A program made the translations under genes and the position numbers. 64,000 nt of DNA from Streptomyces coelicoflavus (GTDB lineage: Bacteria; Actinomycetota; Actinomycetes; Streptomycetales; Streptomycetaceae): positions 124,001 to 188,000 of the forward strand of contig NZ_BEWB01000014.1 in the NCBI RefSeq assembly GCF_003112555.1, read 5' to 3'. This document shows positions 1 through 7,456 of this stretch, one piece after another. Position 1 is the first letter of the stretch. Each line of letters begins with the position of its first letter. A model generated the notes under the pieces. The model was given only the letters and a program-made list of their open reading frames with translations, made no database searches and was not told where the DNA came from.

Positions 1-303
1 ACCGCCGCGGTGACCCTGGTCGCCGCCACCGCACTCGGCGCGACCGGCCAGGCGGTGGCCGCGCCGTCGGCGCCCGCGCGCACCGACTGGGACGCCATCG
101 CCGCCTGCGAGTCCAGCGGCAACTGGCAGGCGAACACCGGCAACGGCTACTACGGCGGCCTTCAGTTCGCGCGGTCCAGCTGGATCGCGGCCGGCGGCCT
201 CGAGTACGCCCCGCGCGCGGACCTCGCCACCCGCGCCGAGCAGATCGCCGTGGCGGAACGCCTGGCGCGGATCCAGGGAATGGGCGCCTGGGGCTGCGCC
301 TGA
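1..303 (+). CDS. Rpf-like transglycosylase family protein (5' partial)
   Basis: The open frame runs into the left edge, so the true start is outside the window; the first in-frame GTG visible is at 10. The visible protein begins with the hydrophobic end of a signal peptide ending near AVAAP. One compact Rpf/transglycosylase domain follows: DWDAIAACESSGNW, with the Glu after the first Cys as the expected catalytic acid, then GGLQF and a C-terminal AWGC whose Cys would pair with the first. Such proteins are secreted and cleave peptidoglycan glycan strands during spore germination and growth. No LysM or other binding domain follows, so it is a single-domain member. The family call is firm; the exact role is not known. 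Confidence 0.85.
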   Translation, partial: TAAVTLVAATALGATGQAVAAPSAPARTDWDAIAACESSGNWQANTGNGYYGGLQFARSSWIAAGGLEYAPRADLATRAEQIAVAERLARIQGMGAWGCA

Positions 304-640
304 GGTCCACCGCCGTCCGCTCAGCGTTGACCGGGGTAACCCGTGGGCGTGCACGTGCGGCCGATCACCGCCCCTCCCGTTTCCCCCGGGCGACGGACGG
401 GCAGTGCCACCGGCGGGGGAGCCGAGTGGCGGCCCCGGACGTCGCCCACGCCGATACGCCCGGGGCCGCCGCCTCGCCCCCGCCTGCACACCGCGGTCGC
501 GGCGCGCATCGGATCGATGGCGCGCCGCTTCGTGAACCGCCGGAATCACCGCATGCCGTGGACGCCAACCAGAGGGTGAAAGGCGGTCGAGGCCCACCGG
601 TCCGCTCCGCCCGGACCGCAGCGACACCTTCGTTGCCGTG
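304..640. other. Intergenic region, no gene recognised
   Basis: This 337-nt stretch lies between the transglycosylase stop and the stop of the oppositely oriented ABC ATPase. Open frames exist in several phases, but none has a convincing ribosome binding site or recognisable protein. The only structure I can support is the inverted repeat at 598-618, listed separately. Confidence 0.5.
598..618 (-). terminator. Probable terminator of the ABC ATPase gene
   Basis: A perfect 7-bp stem, CGGTCCG / CGGACCG, encloses a 7-nt loop 22 nt beyond the ATPase stop. There is no U tract, which is usual for Streptomyces terminators. Confidence 0.45.
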
Positions 641-1480
641 TCATGTCCCCGAAACGCGCCGCCCCGAAAAGGCCGACCAGCGGCCGTCCCGCCGGGCCAC
701 CGTGATGTCCCGGCCGAAGCATCCGGTCAGCAGGGAGTCGGTCAGGACCTCGTCCACCGGGCCCCGGGACAGGATCCGCCCCTCGCGCAGCAATAGGGCG
801 TGGCTGACGGCCTGGAACAGCTCCTCCAGATGGTGGGTGACCGTCACGGTGGCCAGCTGCGGCCTGCCCTCGGCCAGCTGGTGCATCGCCTCGACGAGGT
901 CCTCGCGGGAGGGCAGGTCCAGGGCGTTGAACGGCTCGTCCAGGAGCAGCAGCACCGGATCGGCCATCAGCGCCCTGGCGATCAGGATCCGCGCCCGCTG
1001 CCCGCCCGAGCAGACCCCGTACGGCCGGTCGGCCAGCTCCTTGACGCCCAGCTCGATGAGCAGGTCGCGCGCCCGGACGCGGACCTCGTCGTCGTACGTC
1101 CGCCACAGGGGCTGGACGGTGCCGCTGTGGCCGGTGAGCACGACCGCGTGGGCGGTGAGGTCCTGCGGCACCCGCTGGGACGGGCTGACGTGACCGATGC
1201 GTGCCCGCAGTTCACGGACGTCCACCCGGCCGAGCCGGCTGCCGAGGACCTCGACGGTGCCCGTGGTGGGGTGCATGAGCGCGCCGAGGAGCCGCAGCAG
1301 GGTGGTCTTCCCCGCGCCGTTGGCCCCCAGCAGCGCCCAGTGCTCGCCCGGCCGGACCGTCCAGTCGACGCCGTCGAGGATCAGCTGGTCGGTGGTGAAG
1401 CGGCGCACGCTCACGTCCTGGAGCCGGAGCACGTCCGCCTCCGGCTCGTTCGTCCGGGAGTTGGCTGTCTGGCCGGTCAT
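641..1480 (-). CDS. ABC transporter ATP-binding protein (ModF-like)
   Basis: A 279-residue single ATPase domain. Walker A GANGAGKTT is at about residues 52-60, signature SGGQR at about 158-162, Walker B LLLLDEP at about 177-183, and a THH switch His follows. The ATG at 1480 was chosen because AAGGAG stands 7 nt upstream; the frame stays open to 1522 but without such a site. No permease or binding protein lies next to it, so it is an orphan ATPase that must pair with a distant membrane partner or act in the cytosol. Its cargo cannot be read from the sequence. It faces the lipoprotein gene divergently over about 200 bp. Confidence 0.85.
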   Translation of the reverse strand: MTGQTANSRTNEPEADVLRLQDVSVRRFTTDQLILDGVDWTVRPGEHWALLGANGAGKTTLLRLLGALMHPTTGTVEVLGSRLGRVDVRELRARIGHVSPSQRVPQDLTAHAVVLTGHSGTVQPLWRTYDDEVRVRARDLLIELGVKELADRPYGVCSGGQRARILIARALMADPVLLLLDEPFNALDLPSREDLVEAMHQLAEGRPQLATVTVTHHLEELFQAVSHALLLREGRILSRGPVDEVLTDSLLTGCFGRDITVARRDGRWSAFSGRRVSGT

Positions 1481-1688
1481 GCCGTGGCTCCTTCGCGCGC
1501 GGTGAACCCCTCGTTCGGTCACCGTGCACAGTAGATGTACTCACCACACGCCTGTCGGTCCGTCCGCTTCCTGGACGGCGGGCGGGCGGCAGCGGGGGCA
1601 CTCAGGCACGGATGAGCCCCCGTACTCATCCGCGGCACCGGGCCCGGCTCCTAGGGTGACGCCGTCGGTGGGACACGGAGGGGGAGCC

Positions 1689-2759
1689 ATGGGGAGTCGG
1701 GGCGCGGTACGGGGGAGCGGGCGATGGCGGGCGGGGCGCGTCGGTGGCGGCCTCGCGGTCCTGCTGGTGGGACTGCTCGGCACCGGCTGCGCGGCGTTCG
1801 ACACCGACGACGACGTGCGGCGGGCCCGGGAGCTGGCCGAGGAGTCGTACCCCGGGGAGCTCGAGGTCGTCGACGCCCGGATCCTGTTCCCGGAGTCCAG
1901 CGGCTCGGAGGTCACCCTGGCGATCGCCGACGACCCGGACGCGGCCGTCAGGTTCCGGATCGACGCGGCCAAGGACCGCTGCGACGGCGGCCCGAACTGC
2001 ACGGAGGCGCTCCGCGAGGCGGTGGACCGGGCGCGGCGGGAAGCCGGACACCTGCGCGCGATGCGCGACGCCTTCGACGGCTGCGGGCATCCGCTCCTCG
2101 GCACGGACGAGAAGCTGACGGCCCCCTGGATCGGGGCACGGGTGACCGATCGGACGGTGGACGACGTCCTCGCCCGGGTCGGCGCCTGTGTGCAGCGCTG
2201 GGTCACCGCTCGCGCGGAGCGGGATCCCGGTGCGGCGCCGGAGTGGGTCACCGTCAACCTCGCGGCCCCGGGCGCGGCGGGCGACCTCCCGGAGGCGAAG
2301 AGCACGTTGCCCACGGTCGTGCGGTTCACCCATGGCCCCCGGCTCGCCGCCCTGGCACACGATTCGTACTACGTGGCCGCCTACCCGGTCGGCCGGGACG
2401 CGGACCGCACGGTCGACGCCGCGGCGGCCGACCTGCGGATCGTGTCGCCCTTCAAGGAGCGGCAGGCCTTCTCCCGGCGGGTCGACGCGTCGGTCCTGCC
2501 CGCGCTGCGCGAGACGTACCCGGACGCCGTGACGGCCGGTGGGGCGGGAATGGGGGTCTGGCGACTGGAGCAGGGGACCGTGCGTCGCGTGCGCGGGTAC
2601 GTGCTGTTCTGCGAGCGGCCGCCCGCCGACGGCAAGCAGTGCTCCGGGGACCTGGCGGCCCTGGTGAGCTCAGACCCGGAGGGCCGCGACGCCGAGGTCG
2701 TCCGGATCCTCACGGACATCCGGGACGAACACGGAGTCCTGCGCCTGCCTCCGCGGTGA
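1689..2759 (+). CDS. Putative lipoprotein of unknown function
   Basis: A 356-residue protein whose N-terminus is Arg-rich (to about residue 17), then hydrophobic, then has a lipobox LGTGC with the lipidation Cys at residue 34, so it should be anchored on the outer face of the membrane. ATG 1689 is preceded by GGAGGGGGAGCC. The mature part is hydrophilic, rich in Arg, Asp and Glu, and contains several Cys residues (for example DRCDGGPNC and FCERPP) that could form disulfides. I do not recognise a catalytic motif or named domain. It ends just before the convergent S1 protease gene. Confidence 0.75.
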   Translation: MGSRGAVRGSGRWRAGRVGGGLAVLLVGLLGTGCAAFDTDDDVRRARELAEESYPGELEVVDARILFPESSGSEVTLAIADDPDAAVRFRIDAAKDRCDGGPNCTEALREAVDRARREAGHLRAMRDAFDGCGHPLLGTDEKLTAPWIGARVTDRTVDDVLARVGACVQRWVTARAERDPGAAPEWVTVNLAAPGAAGDLPEAKSTLPTVVRFTHGPRLAALAHDSYYVAAYPVGRDADRTVDAAAADLRIVSPFKERQAFSRRVDASVLPALRETYPDAVTAGGAGMGVWRLEQGTVRRVRGYVLFCERPPADGKQCSGDLAALVSSDPEGRDAEVVRILTDIRDEHGVLRLPPR

Positions 2760-2798
2760 CGGAGACGGGCGCAGGGCCGGTGCCGCGCTGCGGAGGCG

Positions 2799-3527
2799 TC
2801 AGACGCCCGCCACCGACTGGATCCAGGAGCGGTAGGCGGTCACGTTGGTGTACGCCGTGGTGGTCTGCCGGTCGCTGGTCGAGGCGACACCCACCTGGAC
2901 GCCGCCGGCCATCATCGGACCGCCGGAGTCGCCGCCCGCGGTGATGCCGTCGCCGGGCCGGGCGCATATCGCCTGGCCGTAGTAGGCGTCGTAGCACCCG
3001 CGCGTCACGCTCAGGTTGGCGACCTTGAGGTACTGGGACTGGCAGTTGATCTCCGAGCCGCAGCGGGAGGTCGCGCCCCAGCCGTAGACCTGCACGGTCT
3101 GGCCGACCCGCACCGTGCCCGGCTGACCGAGGCGGGCGTAGGTGGCGGAGACGGAGCGGTCGAGGCGGACCAGCGCGAGGTCCGCCGAGGGGCTGGTGAC
3201 GGTCTGGACGCCGTTGGCCACCGTGCCGCCGGAGCCCTGGTCGAGGCTGCCGATGCGGAAGGCGAGGTTGCCGCCGCTGACGCAGTGCTTGGCGGTGAGG
3301 ATCCAGGTGGGGGAGATGATGGTCGAGGTGCAGGTCTGCTGGCCGTTGGAGAACAGCCGTGCCGCCCAGGGCGCGTTCTGCGCGTAGCCGCCGCCGATGA
3401 TCGGCTGGGGGCCGCCGTCACCGGGCCGGGGCTCCACCGCCGAGGCGCTCGGGGCGAGGGTGAGGGCGGACAGCAGCGCGGCCACGAGCGCGGCCAGCAG
3501 GGTGGGGACGAGTCTCGTTGTTCGCAA
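2799..3527 (-). CDS. Secreted S1 family serine protease (chymotrypsin fold)
   Basis: About 242 residues. A signal peptide of about 30 residues (RTTR, hydrophobic core, APSASA) is followed by a short propeptide and a mature N-terminus IIGG at about residue 43. Catalytic residues are visible: TAKHC (His81), SADLALV (Asp116) and GGDSGGP (Ser201). Paired Cys residues fit family disulfides. The start is taken as TTG 3527, just after GAGGAGCC, because it gives a normal signal peptide; an ATG at 3590 in the same frame is the alternative and would add a non-signal-like extension. The protein should be exported and processed to an active endopeptidase. Its substrate is unknown. Confidence 0.88.
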   Translation of the reverse strand: MRTTRLVPTLLAALVAALLSALTLAPSASAVEPRPGDGGPQPIIGGGYAQNAPWAARLFSNGQQTCTSTIISPTWILTAKHCVSGGNLAFRIGSLDQGSGGTVANGVQTVTSPSADLALVRLDRSVSATYARLGQPGTVRVGQTVQVYGWGATSRCGSEINCQSQYLKVANLSVTRGCYDAYYGQAICARPGDGITAGGDSGGPMMAGGVQVGVASTSDRQTTTAYTNVTAYRSWIQSVAGV

Positions 3528-3625
3528 GGCTCCTCGATTCCGACGACACGCGCCTGGGCGCGTGCTGATGTGTGGGGGCGCCCACAGCATGTCGGGCCCG
3601 CCACCGGCCGAACAATCCCGGCTTC

Positions 3626-3644
3626 GCATAACGCCGTGTTATGC
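3626..3644. promoter_or_regulatory. Palindrome upstream of the S1 protease
   Basis: Perfect inverted repeat GCATAAC-5 nt-GTTATGC, 98 bp upstream of the proposed protease start. It is AT-rich compared with its surroundings, as expected for a regulator binding site in a promoter. Confidence 0.4.
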
Positions 3645-3660
3645 CTGACGGCCCGGGACG

Positions 3661-3712
3661 CCCCGGGAGGGCCGGGGAGGGCTGCGGAGGGCCGGGGAGG
3701 GCCGGGGAGGGG
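3661..3712. repeat. G-rich 10-bp tandem repeat
   Basis: About five imperfect copies of a 10-bp unit close to GCCGGGGAGG run head to tail. Every unit carries a GGGG or GGG run on the plus strand. It lies between the TSUP stop and the protease promoter. Confidence 0.7.
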
Positions 3713-3810
3713 AACGGCGTTCGAGGGCCGGACAGGGCCTGGGGGGTGTCGTTTGGATCAGGCCGGCTCCGGGCGACGGTGCCTTCCCCGGCAGGATCCG
3801 AACGGCACCC

Positions 3811-4578
3811 CTAGCGGAGCAGCAGTTGCACGAGGGCGACCGTGCCGACCGTCACGACCAGTATCCGCAGGACCGTGGGGCTGAAGCGGCGGCCCACCTT
3901 GGCGCCGGCCCAGCCGCCGAAGCCCGAGCCGACCGCGAGGAGCCCGACGGCGGTCCACTCGAAGTCGGCGGCGAAGAGGAAGAAGAGCGCGGCCACGGTG
4001 TTGACGACGGCGGAGAGGACGTTCTTGACGCCGTTGAGACGCTGCAGGGGTTCGTCCAGGAGCATGCCCATCAGGGACAGGTAGATGATCCCCTGGGCGG
4101 CGGTGAAGTAGCCGCCGTAGACGCTGGCCAGGGTCAGGCCGGTCTGGAGCAGCGGACCGCCGTCCCGGCGGGGCGAGGCGCCGGTGCGGGCGCGGCGGCG
4201 CTGGACCAGCCTGCCGATCTGCGGCTGGAAGGCCACCAGCAGCAGGGCGAGTCCCACCAGGACCGGCACGATCGTCTCGAAGGCGTCGGCGGGCAGCATC
4301 AGCAGGAGGGTGGCGCCCCCGAGGCCGCCCAGCAGCGCTCCGGCGCCGAACTTCAGGACGCGCCGGCGCTGGCCGCGCAGCTCCTTGCGGTAGCCGATGG
4401 CCCCGCTGATCGAGCCGGGGATCAGGCCGAGCGCGTTGGAGACGGTGGCGGTGACCGGCGGCAGCCCCGTGGCCAGCAGCACGGGAAAGGTGATCAGCGT
4501 GCCGGAGCCGACGACGCTGTTGATGGCGCCTGCCCCGACGCCGGCCGTGAACACCGCGGCCATGGCCTCCGGTGTCAC
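3811..4578 (-). CDS. TSUP family membrane transporter (TauE/SafE type)
   Basis: An integral membrane protein of about 255 residues with the typical TSUP beginning (GVGAGAINSVVGSGTLITFP) and a repeated second half (VYGGYFTAAQGI... NGVKNVLSAVVN), giving about eight membrane segments. The family exports or imports small anions such as sulfite, sulfoacetate or organosulfur compounds; the substrate here is not known. GTG 4578 was chosen because GAGGCGG lies upstream and the family-conserved region begins right after; ATG at 4563 and an extension to 4716 are alternatives. It is divergent from the conservon. Confidence 0.82.
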   Translation of the reverse strand: MTPEAMAAVFTAGVGAGAINSVVGSGTLITFPVLLATGLPPVTATVSNALGLIPGSISGAIGYRKELRGQRRRVLKFGAGALLGGLGGATLLLMLPADAFETIVPVLVGLALLLVAFQPQIGRLVQRRRARTGASPRRDGGPLLQTGLTLASVYGGYFTAAQGIIYLSLMGMLLDEPLQRLNGVKNVLSAVVNTVAALFFLFAADFEWTAVGLLAVGSGFGGWAGAKVGRRFSPTVLRILVVTVGTVALVQLLLR

Positions 4579-4895
4579 CCCGTGCCGCCTCGCCCCGCGC
4601 CCCTGCCCGGCCGGAAGGTGTCTTGTGCATCTTTCACGGGGCCGACTGTACCCACCGCTCCGATCCCTGTGTTTGCCGGTCTCAACCGCTCGTGTTCGGG
4701 CACTTCTTGACGTCAATTCACCTGATCATGCGGTGATACGATCACCGCGTTTGCGGAGCGGGCGGATGGGTGAAAGACGGCATCCCCGACGTAAAGGGCA
4801 GCCCGGGCAGCTACCCCCGGTGCGGGCAGTCCACCGGACCGCCCGCGCGGACGGGAATTCAGCAAGCCGGCTGTCAGTCGCCTGAAGAGAGTCTT
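4579..4895. promoter_or_regulatory. Divergent promoter region between TSUP gene and conservon
   Basis: A 317-bp non-coding stretch. Near its middle is a perfect 19-bp palindrome at 4730-4748 (GCGGTGAT-ACG-ATCACCGC), with a TTGACG hexamer at 4707-4712 beside it. The palindrome is almost equidistant from the two start codons, so a bound regulator could affect both units. I saw no other gene here. Confidence 0.5.
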
Positions 4896-6101
4896 ATGAC
4901 GGAATACACAGGGAACCCCTTGCTCTGGGTCGCCCTCGTCGCCCTCGTCGCCGCCGCCGTGCTCATCAGCCGCCAGCGCAAGGCGGCACGGGCGTTGCGG
5001 CAGCAGGTCCAGGGGCTCAGGGATCACTACACCGAGCTGGAGAGCGATTACGGGAAGTCCGTGCAGGCCGCCCAGGAGCGGGCCGAGGACGAGACGAAGA
5101 CGGTGCTGAAATCCGCCATGCGGACCCTTCAGGGCCTCGCCGCCGAACAGCAGCTGGTGCTCTCCCGGCTGCAGACCAAGTACGGCGACTCCGCCCTCCT
5201 CCAGGACCTGCTGGAGATCGACCACACCAACTCGCAGTTCGGCCGGCGGGCCCAGTCCATCGCCGTGCTGTGCGACGGCTGGCTCGGCGGCCGGCGCGAC
5301 ACCGCCTCGGTCTACGACGTGGTGCGCAGCGCCCAGGGACGCATCCGGCACTTCCGCCGGGTGGACATCCTCTCCCAGGTCGACTTCGGCATCACCAGCC
5401 GGGCCGTCGAGCCCGTCGCCCTTGCCCTCGCCGAGCTGCTCGACAACGCCACCAGCTACTCCAGCCCCGACACCGTCGTCGAGATCAACATCCGGACCGT
5501 GCCCAAGGGCATCTGCGTCGTGGTCGACGACGCCGGTGTCGGCATGAGCGACGAGGAGCGGGCCCGCGCCGACAAGCTGCTCGCCACCGAGCGCGCCTCG
5601 GGCGTGGCGGGGCTCGGCAACCCGCCGCAGTTCGGCTTCGCCGTCATCGGCCTGCTGTGCGAACGATTCGGCTTCGAGGTGTCGGTGGACTCCTCCTCCC
5701 CCTACGGAGGTGTACGGGCGGTGGTCCTGCTGCCGCACGAACTGCTCACCGCGATGCCGGAGAAGAAGGCCCCCGCCGCCGCCCCGGCCGCACGCGGCAC
5801 CGCCCGGCCGGTCCCGGACGGCGGCCCCGAGGCCGCGCTCACCTCCTCCCAGACCGGCGACGGTCTGCCCCGGCGCCGGCGCAAGCGGCCGATGGCCATC
5901 GTGCCCGGCAGCGCGTCCACCCCCCGCGCGGCCGGCCGCTCGGACTCCGAACAGGCACAGGTCATGGGCGCCTTCCAGCGCGGAACGCAGTCCGGCCGGG
6001 TCACCGAGCCGGACCGCGCGGAGCGCACGGACCGTCCGGACAACGCCGGCCGGACGAGCGACACACCTGGTGCAAGCAGCGAAGGACATGAGGTCTCGTG
6101 A
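4896..6101 (+). CDS. cvnA: Conservon sensor kinase-like ATPase, CvnA
   Basis: A 401-residue protein: one membrane segment at about residues 9-25, a Glu/Arg-rich coiled-coil linker, an EIDHTNSQ box with His110, and a HATPase_c domain with LLDNAT (181-186), DDAGVGM (211-217) and GNPPQFGFAV. The last 100 residues are Pro/Ala/Arg-rich and look disordered. ATG 4896 has GAAGAGAG upstream. CvnA proteins form a membrane-associated complex with the products of the next genes that resembles a G-protein coupled receptor system and controls development and secondary metabolism. First gene of a tightly packed operon; its GTGA stop overlaps cvnB by 4 nt. No response regulator is nearby. Confidence 0.9.
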   Translation: MTEYTGNPLLWVALVALVAAAVLISRQRKAARALRQQVQGLRDHYTELESDYGKSVQAAQERAEDETKTVLKSAMRTLQGLAAEQQLVLSRLQTKYGDSALLQDLLEIDHTNSQFGRRAQSIAVLCDGWLGGRRDTASVYDVVRSAQGRIRHFRRVDILSQVDFGITSRAVEPVALALAELLDNATSYSSPDTVVEINIRTVPKGICVVVDDAGVGMSDEERARADKLLATERASGVAGLGNPPQFGFAVIGLLCERFGFEVSVDSSSPYGGVRAVVLLPHELLTAMPEKKAPAAAPAARGTARPVPDGGPEAALTSSQTGDGLPRRRRKRPMAIVPGSASTPRAAGRSDSEQAQVMGAFQRGTQSGRVTEPDRAERTDRPDNAGRTSDTPGASSEGHEVS

Positions 6102-6499
6102 ACGACGATCTGTCATGGATGCTCGACAGCGCCCTGGAGATTCCAGGCGCCCTGCACGCGGTCCTGATATCCGCCGACGGCCTGCTGATGGCCCGGACGC
6201 AGGACTTCGACAAGGACGACGCCGACCGGGTGGCCGCGGCGATGAGCGGCGTGCAGTCGCTCAGCCGCACCCTCGCCTTCTTCTGTGAGGACGCCGGCCA
6301 GTCCTGGCGGCAGACCCTGGTCGAGTTCGACGGCGGCTGGGTCTTCCTGATCTCCGCCGGCGAGGGCGCCTACCTCGGGGTGTCCGCCTCCCCGGAGGTC
6401 GACATGGCGGACATCACCTTCCGGATGCAGCAACTCGTCGCCCAGCTCGGCAAGCGGCTGACGACACCGCCGCGCGAGAACCTCGGCGCCCGCTCATGA
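6098..6499 (+). CDS. cvnB: Roadblock/LC7 domain protein, CvnB
   Basis: A 133-residue protein made of one roadblock/LC7 fold. It starts WMLDSALEIPGALHAVLISADG, the usual actinobacterial CvnB beginning, and ends with a helix before the stop. Roadblock proteins act as regulators or GTPase-activating partners of small GTPases such as CvnD. The GTG start overlaps the cvnA stop in GTGA, and its own stop overlaps the next ATG in ATGA, so translation is coupled through the first three genes. No membrane segment; expected to be cytosolic and recruited to CvnA. Confidence 0.92.
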   Translation: MNDDLSWMLDSALEIPGALHAVLISADGLLMARTQDFDKDDADRVAAAMSGVQSLSRTLAFFCEDAGQSWRQTLVEFDGGWVFLISAGEGAYLGVSASPEVDMADITFRMQQLVAQLGKRLTTPPRENLGARS

Positions 6500-6873
6500 C
6501 CGGCCACGACGGCTGGCAGCCCGAGGCGCCGGAATTAGTACGGCCGTACGTCATCACCAAGGGGCGCGGCCTGCCCGACGAGGACGACCTCTCCCTCATC
6601 ACGCTGGTCACCGCCTCCGACGGGCAGCAGCAGCGGCCGGCCCGGCTGTCTCCCGAGGAGCAGAGCCTGCTCGACCTCTGCGCCGCCGGCTACCTCTCGG
6701 TCGCCGAGATCGCCGGACACACCCACTTCCCGCTGGGCGTCGTGCGGATCCTGCTGGCCTCCCTGATGGAGGGCGGCCACCTCACGACCCGCCCGCCGGT
6801 GGCCCGCGCCCGCCTCGCGGACCGGGAGATCCTGGAGGAGGTGCTCAATGGGCTCCGCGCCAAGTTTGGATGA
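6496..6873 (+). CDS. cvnC: DUF742 protein, CvnC, with a TTA codon
   Basis: A 125-residue DUF742 protein. The conserved parts are LVRPYVITKGR near the N-terminus and a winged-helix-like C-terminal half (SPEEQSLLDLC... SVAEIAGHTHFPLGVVRILL). It belongs to the conservon complex, probably as an adaptor or DNA-binding-like partner. Codon 14 at 6535-6537 is TTA, the only in-frame TTA I found in the recognised genes. In Streptomyces TTA needs the bldA tRNA, so production of CvnC, and through coupling perhaps CvnD, may be delayed until development. The 3' end overlaps cvnD by 26 nt. Confidence 0.92.
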   Translation: MTGHDGWQPEAPELVRPYVITKGRGLPDEDDLSLITLVTASDGQQQRPARLSPEEQSLLDLCAAGYLSVAEIAGHTHFPLGVVRILLASLMEGGHLTTRPPVARARLADREILEEVLNGLRAKFG

Positions 6874-7441
6874 GCGGGACTACGTACGCGAGGGAGCGAC
6901 CCAGACCGCGGTCAAGATCCTCGTCGTCGGGCACTTCGCGGTGGGCAAGACCACCCTCATCGGCTCCATCTCCGAGATCGAGCCGCTGTCCACCGAGGAG
7001 ACGATGACGCAGGCCGCCGAGCCGGTCGACGACCTCAAGGGTGTCCAGGGCAAGACCACCACCACGGTCGCCATGGACTTCGGCCGCCTGACCATCAGCG
7101 ACCGCGTCGTGCTCTACCTCTTCGGCACCCCCGGCCAGCAGCGCTTCGTGCAGATGTGGGAGGACATGGCCCGCGGCGCGCTCGGCGCGCTGGTCCTGGT
7201 CGATCCGGAGCGGCTGGCGGACTCCTTCCCGGTGATCGACCTCATCGAGCACTACGGCCTCGACTACGCCATCGCCGTCAACCACTTCGACGGCACGCCG
7301 TTGCGCGACGAGCGGGCGCTGCGCGAGGCGCTCGACCTGCTCGACGACACCCCCGTCGTCACCTGCGACGCCCGCGACGAGAAGTCCTCGGCCGCCGCAC
7401 TGACCACCCTCGTCCGCTACTTGCTGGACCGCACCCGCTAG
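6848..7441 (+). CDS. cvnD: Conservon small GTPase, CvnD
   Basis: A 197-residue ATP/GTP-binding protein with G1 GHFAVGKTT (residues 28-36), a TTTTVAMDFGRL switch, GTPGQQRF in place of DxxGQ (G3) and AVNHFDG as the NKxD-like G4 box. This is the MglA-like subfamily found in every conservon. It is thought to cycle between nucleotide states on the CvnA/CvnB platform. The start lies inside cvnC (26-nt overlap). Only 15 nt separate its stop from the P450 start, so the P450 is in the same operon. Confidence 0.93.
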   Translation: MGSAPSLDERDYVREGATQTAVKILVVGHFAVGKTTLIGSISEIEPLSTEETMTQAAEPVDDLKGVQGKTTTTVAMDFGRLTISDRVVLYLFGTPGQQRFVQMWEDMARGALGALVLVDPERLADSFPVIDLIEHYGLDYAIAVNHFDGTPLRDERALREALDLLDDTPVVTCDARDEKSSAAALTTLVRYLLDRTR

Positions 7442-7456
7442 GAGCTGGGAGCAGAC

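Noticed and set aside
343..579. 78-codon open frame between the first two genes
   Set aside because: No ribosome site, very Arg/Pro-rich and no recognisable protein.
2747..2797. GCCTCCGC...GCGGAGGC pairing at the end of the lipoprotein gene
   Set aside because: The loop is about 35 nt and overlaps coding sequence; too weak to call a terminator.
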